Assembly (NCBI GenBank): GCA_035293985.1
Contig: DATGLS010000025.1
Span: 1-64,000, forward strand
Origin: JAVDCA01 sp035293985
GTDB lineage: Bacteria; Pseudomonadota; Alphaproteobacteria; Rhizobiales; Xanthobacteraceae
Length of the DNA stretch: 64,000 bases
Reading direction: 5' to 3'
The position numbers and the translations under genes were made by a program. Of this stretch, positions 53,054-61,726 are shown piece by piece (the stretch's first letter is position 1; each line of letters opens with the position of its first letter). Below the pieces are notes generated by a model, which was not told the origin of the DNA, made no database searches, and was given only the letters and a program-made list of their open reading frames with translations.

Positions 53054-53650
53054 TCAGCTCGCCTCGCGTGCCGCCTCCTTCATCAGGACAAGGAGGGCGC
53101 ACGCCACTCCGAAACGGTGGTCGAGCCGATCGCCGCCGGGCGACAGGTCGAGCACCTCCTCCTTGATGAAAAAGCGGAACTTCTGCCGCAGGGTCGCGAC
53201 CAGCTGCCCGTTGAGCTCGAGCTTGTGGCGGCCGGGCAGAAGCTTGATGAAGCGGCGCAGGATCGCGAAGCCGGTCTCCTCGATCAGCCCGCATGGCTGG
53301 TCGTTGACGTCGAGGATGTCCCACACGTCTCGGACGATCGACTTGAGGCCGCGCGACCGGATGCTGCCGAGCTTCTCGCCGGTGTTGGGATCGAAGACGT
53401 CGTGCGCCATGTTGAGCGCGATGACGTTGCGGGCGCGGACCACCAGAATGGGCACCGTCTCGCTGTCGTCCGCGAAGATGGTGAACTCGCCGCGCAGCTT
53501 CATCAGCGGGTGCTTGAGGAATACGACCGGCGACCCGTCCGGCGCATAGACGTAATATTTGCGCCCGAAAATCGATAGGAACGGCCGCTTGATCACATAT
53601 TGCTGGAAGGCGAACCGGTTCTTGTGAGGATCGACAGCGCCGCTGCGCAC
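53054..53650 (-). CDS. LURP-one/Tubby-C-terminal-like protein
   Basis: A protein of about 198 residues, mostly beta strands with one hydrophobic C-terminal helix (FGVACALLVLM). The pattern FQQYVIKRPFLSIFGRKYYVYAPDG, then DVFDPNTGEKLGSIRSRG and WDILDVND, fits the LURP-one-related (DUF567/scramblase-like) barrel. GTG 53650 has poor spacing to the GAGGAGG Shine-Dalgarno (53677-53683). An in-frame CTG at 53671 lies exactly 5 nt from it, which would add 7 residues. Function unknown. Confidence 0.68.
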   Translation of the reverse strand: MRSGAVDPHKNRFAFQQYVIKRPFLSIFGRKYYVYAPDGSPVVFLKHPLMKLRGEFTIFADDSETVPILVVRARNVIALNMAHDVFDPNTGEKLGSIRSRGLKSIVRDVWDILDVNDQPCGLIEETGFAILRRFIKLLPGRHKLELNGQLVATLRQKFRFFIKEEVLDLSPGGDRLDHRFGVACALLVLMKEAAREAS

Positions 53651-53785
53651 GCGGGGAGCGAATTGGGCCAGGGCAGCCTCCTCTGGGGTTCAACCGAATG
53701 CGGGAAGACTCGAAATTTTGGGAGGCATAAAGGTACCGTGTTGGTATCTTCGGTCAATGAATTCCGTCGGTCGTGTCGCGCCGGG

Positions 53786-55639
53786 TCATTCGCCTTCCTG
53801 GTGCTGCCGGATCACCTCGAGGAACTCCTGCCCATAACGGGCAAGTTTGGCGTCGCCGATGCCGTATACGTCCGCCATCTCGGCTAGGTTCGTCGGGCGG
53901 CGGCGCGCCATGTCGATCAGGCTCTTGTCGGGCAAAACCACGTAGGCCGGCACCGCCTCGGCCTTGGCGAGCGCGGAACGGCGCACGCGCAACGCGCGGA
54001 ACAGGTCCTGGTCATCCTCGGAATTACCGAGCGCGACGGCCGCCGCGGCTTTGCGCGCTGCTTTCTTGCCGAAGGTGGTGACGTCTTGACGCAACTGGAT
54101 GCTGGCCTTGCCGCGGAGCACCTCGCGGCCCGCATCGGTGACCTCCCAGCGGCCGTATTCGCGGATATCGAGCGCGAGGATGCCGGCGGCGTAGAGCTGG
54201 CGGAAGATCGAGCGCCATTCGTTGCGGCTCTTGTCCTTGCCGACTCCGAAGGTCGGCAGCCGCTGATGGTTGAACTTGACGATCTGCTCGGTCTCCTCGC
54301 CGATCAGCAGGCTGACCAGGTGCTCGGTGCCGAAGCGCTCGCCGGTGCGCAGGATCGCCGACATCGCCTTCTGGGCGAGAATAGTGCCGTCGATCACGGT
54401 GACGCTGCCGTCGCAGATATCGCAATTGCCGCACGGCCCGGCCTCCTCGCCGAAATAGCCGAGCAGGGTCTGGCGGCGGCAGCGCGGCGCCTCGCAGAGC
54501 GCGACCAGCGCGTTGAGGCGCAGCCGGTCGATGCGCTTCTGCTCGTCCGACGCCTGGCTCTCCTCGATCTGGCGGCGGCGCAGCGCGATGTCGCTCGTCG
54601 CGTAGAGCGTGAGCGTGTCGGCCGGCAGCCCGTCGCGGCCGGCGCGGCCGATCTCCTGGTAGTAGCTCTCGATGTTGTTGGGCAGGTTGGCGTGGCAGAC
54701 GAAGCGCACGTCGGGCTTGTCGATGCCCATGCCGAACGCGATCGTCGCCACCATCACGGTGCCGTCCTCCTGCAGGAAGACGTCCTGGTGGCGCGAGCGA
54801 TCGGCCGCCTCCATGCCGGCGTGATAGGGCAGCGCCTTGACGCCTTCGCCGCGCAGGAATTCAGCCAGCTCCTCGGTGCGCCGGCGCGAGCCGCAATAGA
54901 CGATGCCGCTCTGATCCGGATGCGCGGCGACGAATTGGTGGATCTGCTTCGAGCCCGTGCGCGGGCTCATGCCGAGCCGCAAGTTCGGCCGGTCGAAGCC
55001 GTGCACGAAGACCCGGGGCGGCGCCGGGAAGAGCCGCGCCTCGATGTCGCTGCGCGTCGCCGCATCCGCCGTCGCCGTGAAGGCGACGATCTGCACGCCG
55101 CCGAGCTGCTCGCGCAGCGCGCCGAGGGTGAGATACTCGGGGCGGAAGTCGTGGCCCCATTGCGAGATGCAGTGGGCCTCGTCGACCGCGAGCAGCGAGA
55201 CTTTCGTGCGCCGGAGCAGCTCGATGGTGTCGGGCCGCGCCAGCCGCTCGGGCGCGATATAGGCGAGCCGCAGCTCGCCGCGCGCGATGCGGTCGAGGAT
55301 GAGATTGTTCTCCTGGAAATGGTTCTGCGAATTGAGGCTCGCGGCCGCGACCCCGTAGCCGCGCAGCTGCGCGACCTGGTTGCGCATCAGCGCGATCAGC
55401 GGCGACACCACCACCGTGAGCCCGTCCCGCATCACGGCCGGGAGCTGGTAGCACAGCGACTTGCCGCTGCCGGTCGGCATCACGGCGAGCACGTCGCGCC
55501 CGTCGAGGATGGTGCCGATGATCTCGGCCTGCCCGGGGCGGAACGACGAGAAGCCGAACACGCGATGCAGCAGATCTTGCGCGGCGGCGAGCTCGGCCAT
55601 GGTGGGGTTCAGTTGGGCGCTCCCAGGTTGGCTTGTCAT
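53786..55639 (-). CDS. recQ: ATP-dependent DNA helicase RecQ
   Basis: A 617-residue 3'-5' helicase. Motif I MPTGSGKS (54-61), DEAH (DEAHCISQWGHDFRP), SF2 motif VI GRAGRDG, the zinc-binding RecQ-Ct cysteines (CRRQTLLGYFGE and CGNCDIC), the winged helix, and a C-terminal HRDC domain (about 530-610) are present. It unwinds recombination and repair intermediates. ATG 55639 was chosen; the upstream frame crosses a repeat. Confidence 0.95.
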   Translation of the reverse strand: MTSQPGSAQLNPTMAELAAAQDLLHRVFGFSSFRPGQAEIIGTILDGRDVLAVMPTGSGKSLCYQLPAVMRDGLTVVVSPLIALMRNQVAQLRGYGVAAASLNSQNHFQENNLILDRIARGELRLAYIAPERLARPDTIELLRRTKVSLLAVDEAHCISQWGHDFRPEYLTLGALREQLGGVQIVAFTATADAATRSDIEARLFPAPPRVFVHGFDRPNLRLGMSPRTGSKQIHQFVAAHPDQSGIVYCGSRRRTEELAEFLRGEGVKALPYHAGMEAADRSRHQDVFLQEDGTVMVATIAFGMGIDKPDVRFVCHANLPNNIESYYQEIGRAGRDGLPADTLTLYATSDIALRRRQIEESQASDEQKRIDRLRLNALVALCEAPRCRRQTLLGYFGEEAGPCGNCDICDGSVTVIDGTILAQKAMSAILRTGERFGTEHLVSLLIGEETEQIVKFNHQRLPTFGVGKDKSRNEWRSIFRQLYAAGILALDIREYGRWEVTDAGREVLRGKASIQLRQDVTTFGKKAARKAAAAVALGNSEDDQDLFRALRVRRSALAKAEAVPAYVVLPDKSLIDMARRRPTNLAEMADVYGIGDAKLARYGQEFLEVIRQHQEGE

Positions 55640-56080
55640 AGCACGATCGCTGCCTCGAACGAAACGGGTACACGAAGCTACTATCGTGCTGGAAATGCGG
55701 ATTGATTTGAAAATCTCCGATCCCAGCCGAGAGTGCAGGCAGCCCTCTCGCCCGCGCTTGCGACGCGCTTGCGGGGAGTGGGAGAGGGGGCGCCGCTTGA
55801 GCCGAGTCCGGCGACTTACCCCATCCTGCGCGCTTCGCGCGTATTGCTCCTGCAATCCGGGGAGGGGCAAGAGCTGAGTGCGTTGTTTAGAGAAAACCGA
55901 GGGCAGGACATCGATCAAAATCAGACGTCTGGCGACGCGCGGAACACGCGTGCCGGTCTGGTACGTCACGCACCTCGTTGCACCACCGGCCGGCCGCGCA
56001 TGCGCGCAACGCATTCGCGGCTGTTTCCACCGTCAGCGGTTTCGCCTAAGAGCGAGTCCTGTCTTACGCGAGCATGCCGG
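55640..56080. other. Divergent intergenic region with a GGGGAG-type repeat
   Basis: 441 bp between recQ and the MFS gene. A long imperfect repeat of the CCCTCTC/GAGAGGG family occupies about 55733-55878 (GCGACGCGCTTGCGGGGAG and GGGAGAGGGGGCGCC, then a GCGCGCTTCGCGCG core). No gene is supported here. The MFS promoter should lie in the last 200 bp, but no hexamers are clear. Confidence 0.5.
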
Positions 56081-57283
56081 ATGCCGCTCTCCTCATCGTC
56101 TGACCCGTCGGGGGCCACACTCGTGCGCCTGCTCGCGCTGCTGTGGATGGGCGGTTGCGCGTTGCGGCTGCCGATCCTGGCGATCCCGCCGGTCATTCCG
56201 TTCATCCACGGCGACCTGCACCTGTCGGAAACCGAGATCGGGCTCTTGAACGGCCTGCCGCTCGGCCTGTTCGCGGCGGCCGCGGTTCCGGGCTCGCTTC
56301 TGGTCGCGCGCCTCGGTGTGCGCACCACCATGCTGCTCGGGCTGGTGCTCACCGCGCTCGCCTCGGCCGCGCGCGGCGCCGCCGTCGATGCGCTCACGCT
56401 CTACGCCGCGACCGCGCTCACCGGCTTCGGCGTCGCCGTGATGCAGCCGGCGCTGCCGGCCCAGGTGCGCGCCTGGGTGCCGACACGCGTTCCGCTCGGC
56501 ACCGCCGTCTACACCAACGGCATGGTCATGGGTGCGACGCTCGGTCCGGTGCTCACCAGCTTGCTCGTGCTGCCCTGGGTGGGCGGAAGCTGGCGGCTCG
56601 ATCTCGTGGTCTGGTCGGCCGTCATCGGCGTGATCGCCGTCGTGTTCCTTCTCGCCAACCCGCCCGTCGCGGCTGAGACCGGCAAGGCCGATACGCCGGC
56701 GATGCATCGCTGGTGGCCGGATTGGACCGACCCGTTGATCTGGCTGCTCGGCCTCGGCTTCGGCAGCACCAATGCGCTCTACTTCGGCGCCAACGCTTTC
56801 CTGCCCGATTTCCTGGTGGCGCAGGGCCGCGGCGACCTCGTCGGCTGGGCGCTCGCGTGCCTCAACGGCTCGCAGGTGCTCACCTCGGTCACGCTCTTGT
56901 TCATCGCCAACCGCGTGCATCGGCGCACCTGGCCCTATCTCATGTTCGGCCCGATATCGCTCGCCGCCCTCGCCGCCATGGTGTGGGGCGGCGGCGCCTG
57001 GATCGTGGCGGCGGCGTTCGTGCTCGGCGTCGCGGCGGCGGTCCCGTTCGTGCTCATTCTCGCGCTGCCGCCCACCCTCAGCGCCCCCGGCGACGTCCAC
57101 CGCACCGCGGCCGGCATGTTCACCATCAGCTATGCCTTCGCGGTGGTGATACCGGTGATCAGCGGGGCGCTGTGGGACCTCGCCGGCATCGCCTGGACCG
57201 CCTTCCTGCCGCTTGCCGCCTGCTCCGTCATCATCACCACCCTCGGCGCGCGATTGAGCCGCCAGCGCGCCGCGCGCGCCTGA
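56081..57283 (+). CDS. MFS transporter (CynX/NimT-like)
   Basis: A 400-residue 12-helix major facilitator. Helix 1 has LRLPILAIPPVIPFIHGDL and the sequence between helices 2 and 3 has RLGVRTTMLLG. The fold pattern resembles the cyanate/nitroimidazole transporter group. ATG 56081 is the preferred start. An EamA transporter gene begins 17 bp downstream, so the two are likely co-transcribed. Confidence 0.85.
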   Translation: MPLSSSSDPSGATLVRLLALLWMGGCALRLPILAIPPVIPFIHGDLHLSETEIGLLNGLPLGLFAAAAVPGSLLVARLGVRTTMLLGLVLTALASAARGAAVDALTLYAATALTGFGVAVMQPALPAQVRAWVPTRVPLGTAVYTNGMVMGATLGPVLTSLLVLPWVGGSWRLDLVVWSAVIGVIAVVFLLANPPVAAETGKADTPAMHRWWPDWTDPLIWLLGLGFGSTNALYFGANAFLPDFLVAQGRGDLVGWALACLNGSQVLTSVTLLFIANRVHRRTWPYLMFGPISLAALAAMVWGGGAWIVAAAFVLGVAAAVPFVLILALPPTLSAPGDVHRTAAGMFTISYAFAVVIPVISGALWDLAGIAWTAFLPLAACSVIITTLGARLSRQRAARA

Positions 57284-57300
57284 ACGGCGCCGGAGAAGCG

Positions 57301-58194
57301 ATGGCAAAGCCCGGCCCGGCGTCATCCGACAACACGGCGCGGCTGATGCTCGTGGTGCTCAGCCTCGGCTGGGGCACCACCTGGCCGGTGATGCGCATCG
57401 CGCTCGACCAGGTGCCGCCGTTCAGCATGCGGGTCGCCACCATGTTCTGCGGTGCCACGATGCTCATGCTGCTCGCCCTGCTGGGCCGCCGCACTCTCGC
57501 GCTGCGCGGCCGGCGGGCGGCGCTCCACGTCGCCGTCGCGGGCCTGTTCAACGTCGTGTCGTTCACGGTGCTCACCCCGTTCGCGCAGCTGCATGCGGCG
57601 ACGTCGCGCGTCAGCATCCTGGTCTACAGCATGCCGATCTGGGCGACGCTGATGGCGCGCCTATTCCTCGGCGAGCGCATCACCGGCATGCGCGCCGCCG
57701 CCTTCGTGCTGTGCCTCGCCGGCCTGGTGGTGCTGATGGCGCCGATCGCCGAAACGGGCGTTCCGCTCGGCCTTCTGCTCGCCCTCGGCGCCGCGCTCGG
57801 GTGGGCGGCCGGCACCATCTACCTGAAATGGGCAGATCTCCACGAGGAGCCGATGGCGGTGACCTTCTGGCAGGTCGTGCTCGGGTTCGTCATCATCGTG
57901 ATCTGTCAGCAGCTGGTCGAAGGCGGATTGCATCTCTGGCCGATTCCGGCGTCGACGATCGTCGCGCTGGTGTTCGCCGGAGCCGTCGGCTCCGGCATCG
58001 CCTATTTCCTCTGGTTCGAGATCGTGCGCCGCCTCTCGGCGATGACGGCGTCGCTCGGCGTGCTGAGCGTGCCGGCGGTCGGCGTCGTGAGCTCGGTCAT
58101 CCTGCTCGGCGAGCGCCCGACCCTGTCCGACATCGCCGGCTTCGCGCTGATCCTCGCCGCCTCGGCGTGCGTGCTCCTGGCGCCGCAGCGGTGA
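57301..58194 (+). CDS. EamA/DMT-family transporter
   Basis: A 297-residue protein with ten hydrophobic helices in two EamA repeats (SLGWGTTWPVMRIALDQVPP at the start of the first; LGAALGWAAGTIYLKW starts the second). Family members export amino acids, nucleosides or other metabolites. The substrate is unknown. It lies in one unit with the upstream MFS gene. Confidence 0.9.
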   Translation: MAKPGPASSDNTARLMLVVLSLGWGTTWPVMRIALDQVPPFSMRVATMFCGATMLMLLALLGRRTLALRGRRAALHVAVAGLFNVVSFTVLTPFAQLHAATSRVSILVYSMPIWATLMARLFLGERITGMRAAAFVLCLAGLVVLMAPIAETGVPLGLLLALGAALGWAAGTIYLKWADLHEEPMAVTFWQVVLGFVIIVICQQLVEGGLHLWPIPASTIVALVFAGAVGSGIAYFLWFEIVRRLSAMTASLGVLSVPAVGVVSSVILLGERPTLSDIAGFALILAASACVLLAPQR

Positions 58195-58201
58195 GGCATC
58201 A

Positions 58202-58282
58202 CGTCATGCCCGGCGAATGCCGGGCATCCACGTCTTTGCCGCGGGCAAGGCGTTGATGGCTGGGGCAAGCCCGGCCATGACG
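58202..58282. repeat. CGTCATGCCCGGC/GCCGGGC intergenic inverted repeat
   Basis: Second copy of the element found in the atp operon. It has CGTCATGCCCGGCGAATGCC and AAGCCCGGCCATGACG, with an inner CACGTCTTTGCCG segment. It fills the gap after the EamA gene. Confidence 0.82.
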
Positions 58283-58305
58283 GCCCAATCCATTTGGGAC
58301 ATGCC

Positions 58306-58533
58306 CTAGCTTTTGCCGTTCCGTTTGCTTGTCCGGGCGCTTCTTGGCCCGCGTCTCGCTCCGCGCCGACTTCCAGTAGAATCGCCCGAACTCGTTGCGC
58401 GCGACTGCGGCGGCGAATTGAGCGTCTCCGTTCCGTCTCGCCACTTCCTGCGCCCGGTGCTTCGGAGCGTCTTGGACTTGCAGCACGGACATCGGTAGGC
58501 GTTGTGTGCTTCTCTCGGTTTCTTGACGAGCAT
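58306..58533 (-). CDS. Small basic ORF with N-terminal CPCC motif, after priA
   Basis: A 75-residue frame starting 8 bp after the priA stop, with GAGGA at ideal spacing. It begins with YRCPCCKSKTL, like known CPCC zinc-ribbon proteins, but then turns Arg/Ser/Thr-rich and lacks the second CPVC pair. A frame offset by one shows a more protein-like end (FGRFYWKSARSETRAKK). It could be a real short protein or the broken end of one. Confidence 0.35.
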   Translation of the reverse strand: MLVKKPREAHNAYRCPCCKSKTLRSTGRRKWRDGTETLNSPPQSRATSSGDSTGSRRGARRGPRSARTSKRNGKS

Positions 58534-58541
58534 TCAATTCC

Positions 58542-60746
58542 TCAGAAAAAGCTCATCGGATCGACATCGACCTCGAGCCGCACGTCGCCCTTCGGCTTTG
58601 CGGCCTCGGCGAGCCATTCGCGGAGATAGGCGGAGAGATCGAAGGCGCGCGGCGATTTCACCAGCAGGCGGAAGCGGTGGCGTCCGCGCACCAGCGCGAG
58701 CGGCGCCTCGGCCGGGCCAAGCACGCGCACGGCCTCGGCTTGCGGCGCGATCGCGGCGAGGCGGCGGGCGTAGCTCTCGGCGGCGGGCTTCTCGCTGCCG
58801 GAGATGACGAGGCTCGCGAGCCGCCCGAACGGCGGATAGCCCGCGCTTTCGCGCGCCGCGATCTCGCTCGCATAGAAGGCCTCGCGGTCGCCGGCGATCA
58901 GCGCTTTCATCACCGGATGGTTCGGCTGATGCGTCTGCAGGAAGCCGTAGCCGCGGCCGGCTTCACGGCCGGCGCGGCCCGACACTTGATGCAAGAGTTG
59001 AAACGTGCGCTCGGCGGCGCGCGGGTCGCCGTTGTTGAGGCCGAGATCGGCGTCGACGATGCCGACCAGGTTGAGCTTGGGAAAATGGTGCCCCTTTGCG
59101 ACCAGCTGCGTGCCGATGATGAGGTCGACGCGGCCTTCCTCGATCTCCTTGAGCTCCTCGCGCATGCGCTCGACCGTGGCGATCAGGTCGCTCGAGAGCA
59201 CCAGCACGCGCGCCTGCGGAAACAGGGCCGCGACTTCCTCCTCGATGCGCTCGACGCCGGGGCCGCAGGCGACGAAGCTGTCGGTCGCCTGGCATTTCGG
59301 GCAGGCGGGCGGATGCAGCATCGCGAGGCCGCAGTGATGGCAGACCAGCTGACGACGAAAGCGATGATCGACCAGCCAGGCGTCGCATTGCGGACAGGAG
59401 AAGCGAAAGCCGCAGGCGCGGCACAGGGTGAGCGGCGCATAGCCGCGACGGTTGAGAAAGAGCAGCGCCTGCTCCTTGCGCTCGAACGCGATCTTCACCG
59501 CTTCGGCGAGCCGCGGCGCGATGAAGCGGCCGCGCGGCGGGCCCTCGCGGGTGAGGTCGATCGGCTCGATCGACGGCAGATGCTGCCCGCCGAACCGCTC
59601 GGGCAGGCTCAGGCGGCGATAGCGGCCGCGCCGCGCATTCACCTCGGTCTCGACCGCGGGCGTCGCCGAGGCGAGCACGACCGGAATCTTGGCGTCGCGC
59701 GCGCGCACCACCGCCATGTCGCGCGCATTGTAGTGGACGCCGTCCTCCTGCTTGTAGGCGGCGTCGTGCTCCTCATCGACGATGATCAGCCCGAGATCCG
59801 CGAACGGCAGAAACAGCGCCGAGCGCGCGCCCGCGACCACGCTCACCTCGTTTTCGGCGACCGCCGCCCAGGTCCGCGCCCGCCGACGCGGCGATACCTC
59901 GGAATGCCACTCGGCCGGGCGCACGCCGAAGCGCTCGGCGAAGCGATCGAGAAACTGGCCGGTCAGCGCGATCTCGGGCATCAGGATCAGCGACTGCTTG
60001 CCCTTGCGGATCGCCGCCGCGACCGCCTCGAAATAGACTTCGGTCTTGCCCGAGCCGGTGACGCCGTCGAGCAGGCTCACGCCGAAGCCGCCGGTCTCGA
60101 CGCTCGTGCGCAGCAGCTCCGCGGCGGCACGCTGCGCCTCGCTGAAGTCGGGGATTCGATGCGCGGGGTCCGGCGGCCGCGCCACCGGCTCGGGCGGCAG
60201 CGCCAGTGTTTCCAGCACGCCCTCGTCGACGAGCCCATCGATCACGCCCGGCGACACGCCGGCCTCGCGCGCAATGTCCCCCTTCGATCGCACCAGGTTG
60301 TCGGCGAGCAGGCGCAGCACGCGGGCGCGCGCCGGCGTGACGCGCTGCGGCGAGGGCCCGGCGAGCCGCACGCCGATGCGGACGCGCTCGGGGCCGAGAT
60401 GGTCGCCCATGCGCAGCGCCATGCGCAGCACCATGCCGCGCGAGGAGAGCGTGTAGCCCGCGACCCAGTCGACGAAGCTGCGCAGCTCCGGCCGCAGCGG
60501 CGGCAGATCGAGCTTCTCGGCGACGTCCTTGAGCCGGTTGTGCAGGCCCGGCCGCACGTCGACATTTTCCGCCCACACCACACCGGTCGCCGCGCGGTTG
60601 CCGAGCGGCACGCTGACGAGATCCCCCGGCTTGACCTCGAGCCCCGCCGGCACCCGGTACGAGTAGCTCTGGTCGAGCGCGACCGGCACCAGCACATCGA
60701 CGATCGTCGCGGCCGGAAGCGCTGCGGTTGAAGCCGTGTGGCGCAC
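58542..60746 (-). CDS. priA: Primosomal protein N' (replication restart helicase PriA)
   Basis: A 734-residue SF2 helicase. Motif I is GVTGSGKTE (228-236), the DEEH box is IIVDEEHDAAYKQ, and the zinc-binding cysteines fall in CRACGFRFSCPQC and CHHCGLAMLHPPACPKC. The GRAGRE motif follows. It restarts stalled forks. GTG 60746 is the start. The small CPCC ORF is directly downstream. Confidence 0.96.
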   Translation of the reverse strand: MRHTASTAALPAATIVDVLVPVALDQSYSYRVPAGLEVKPGDLVSVPLGNRAATGVVWAENVDVRPGLHNRLKDVAEKLDLPPLRPELRSFVDWVAGYTLSSRGMVLRMALRMGDHLGPERVRIGVRLAGPSPQRVTPARARVLRLLADNLVRSKGDIAREAGVSPGVIDGLVDEGVLETLALPPEPVARPPDPAHRIPDFSEAQRAAAELLRTSVETGGFGVSLLDGVTGSGKTEVYFEAVAAAIRKGKQSLILMPEIALTGQFLDRFAERFGVRPAEWHSEVSPRRRARTWAAVAENEVSVVAGARSALFLPFADLGLIIVDEEHDAAYKQEDGVHYNARDMAVVRARDAKIPVVLASATPAVETEVNARRGRYRRLSLPERFGGQHLPSIEPIDLTREGPPRGRFIAPRLAEAVKIAFERKEQALLFLNRRGYAPLTLCRACGFRFSCPQCDAWLVDHRFRRQLVCHHCGLAMLHPPACPKCQATDSFVACGPGVERIEEEVAALFPQARVLVLSSDLIATVERMREELKEIEEGRVDLIIGTQLVAKGHHFPKLNLVGIVDADLGLNNGDPRAAERTFQLLHQVSGRAGREAGRGYGFLQTHQPNHPVMKALIAGDREAFYASEIAARESAGYPPFGRLASLVISGSEKPAAESYARRLAAIAPQAEAVRVLGPAEAPLALVRGRHRFRLLVKSPRAFDLSAYLREWLAEAAKPKGDVRLEVDVDPMSFF

Positions 60747-60848
60747 GTCGATGCTGGTCCAGGTCTCGATTGTTTGCCGCGATTCGCCGCGGCAGATAAT
60801 TTATGATCCTGCGCCAAGCCGCACCAGTGTGAGGTGGCACGCCGCGCG

Positions 60849-60900
60849 CGCTCCCCCTCCCCGCATTTTCGCGGGCAGAGGGTCGGGGTGAGGGGCTCTA
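60849..60900. repeat. CTCCCCCTCCCCG/GAGGGGCTC intergenic repeat
   Basis: Imperfect inverted repeat: GCTCCCCCTCCCCGC on one side, CGGGGTGAGGGGCTC on the other. It is related to the elements at 32227 and 34672. Confidence 0.6.
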
Positions 60901-61284
60901 TCCGCGAAATCGGAGCAGCGGTTCGGCAAACCTGAATAGCAGGGATAGATTGAATCTCGCTTGCGTTCCCGGCCCGAGTGGCGCATGTCAGTAATTGCAG
61001 AGTGACATTCGCGCGTCTGGAGCCCGCCGCTTCGGACGCGCTTTGCTTTCATGGGCGCGCGGCCGGCGCATTACCTTCACGGCATTCGGGATTGTTTCCA
61101 TTGTTCTTCGCATCTTTTTCATTGATATCCATTGTTCTTGCGCTGGCCGTTTTCCTTTGTCTACGCAAGGCCTTGCATTGTAATCGACCGGCATCCTTCA
61201 TTGTAAATCGCCTGTATTTTCTTCGGACAATTTCTGCGCCTGAATGGTCACGCGGATTTTTCGCCTTGCGCCAACGCGCAAGCC

Positions 61285-61366
61285 GTAGGTCGGGTCGAGC
61301 CTTGGCGAGACCCAACTTTTTAATCGTGCGAGATGTTGGGTCTCGCTGGCGCTCGACCCAACCTAC
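61285..61366. repeat. GTAGGTCGGGTCGAG/CTCGACCCAACCTAC inverted repeat
   Basis: Long inverted repeat with outer ends GTAGGTCGGGTCGAGC and GCTCGACCCAACCTAC and inner arms GAGACCCAAC and GTTGGGTCTC around a short AT-rich loop. Only one copy is present in the window. Confidence 0.8.
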
Positions 61367-61394
61367 AAGGGTCCGCGACCGCGATCTTGCTTGC

Positions 61395-61422
61395 GTTATA
61401 CAAAACTTATACTTTGTATAAC
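61395..61422. promoter_or_regulatory. Palindromic operator upstream of the toxin-antitoxin genes
   Basis: Perfect 10-bp arms GTTATACAAA and TTTGTATAAC separated by 8 bp. AT-rich in a GC-rich setting and only 17 bp before the antitoxin start. Type II antitoxins commonly bind such sites to repress their own operon, so this is the likely operator/promoter. Confidence 0.65.
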
Positions 61423-61438
61423 AGATGTGGAGAGTGCC

Positions 61439-61726
61439 ATGACGAGGAAGCTGCGCGCCGAAGTGTCAAGAAGCGACGCCAACCCACGCCGCAATGCCGT
61501 GCTCGCGACCGTGAAGGATGCGGGACTTCTTTCCGGCGCAAGGGGGCGGATTGCGGGAAGAATTCGGAAACGACTGGTGAAGGCCGCGAAAGCACGCTCC
61601 GGCATCAGGTCCGATACGGATCTCCTCGAATACGCCCTCGCCCGTGTCGCCCTGGAAGATGACTTCATGCAACAACTGCTTACGCGCAAGGGGCGCGTGC
61701 CGCGGGACATTGATCTTGAGTTTTGA
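61439..61726 (+). CDS. Putative type II antitoxin paired with PIN toxin
   Basis: A 95-residue basic protein with helical propensity. The N-terminus is Lys/Arg-rich (TRKLRAEVSRSDANPRR) and the middle (RKRLVKAAKARSGIRSDTDLLEYALARVALEDDF) resembles a short ribbon-helix-helix or helical DNA-binding segment. It is placed directly before a PIN-domain gene and after a palindromic operator. ATG 61439 has GGAGAG upstream. The antitoxin role is inferred from context. Confidence 0.65.
   Translation: MTRKLRAEVSRSDANPRRNAVLATVKDAGLLSGARGRIAGRIRKRLVKAAKARSGIRSDTDLLEYALARVALEDDFMQQLLTRKGRVPRDIDLEF

Larger units (their letters stand above)
60747..61394. other. Long intergenic region between priA and the toxin-antitoxin pair
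   Basis: 648 bp with no well-supported gene. It contains a CCCTCCCCG/GGGTCGGGGTGAGGGG repeat (60849-60900), an AT-rich island (about 61080-61245) unlike its surroundings, and an inverted repeat at 61285-61366. Short basic frames on the minus strand in the AT-rich part were not accepted as genes. Confidence 0.5.

Noticed and set aside
58677..60731. 684-codon plus-strand frame opposite priA
   Set aside because: Antisense to a clear priA gene; composition is typical of a mirror frame in high-GC DNA.
60988..61194. 68-codon lysine/arginine-rich minus-strand frame in the AT-rich island
   Set aside because: No Shine-Dalgarno or recognisable motif, and overlapping frames of similar quality exist on both strands.
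60978..61421. 147-codon plus-strand frame before the antitoxin
   Set aside because: It runs through an inverted repeat and the antitoxin operator, and its single hydrophobic stretch comes from the AT-rich island.
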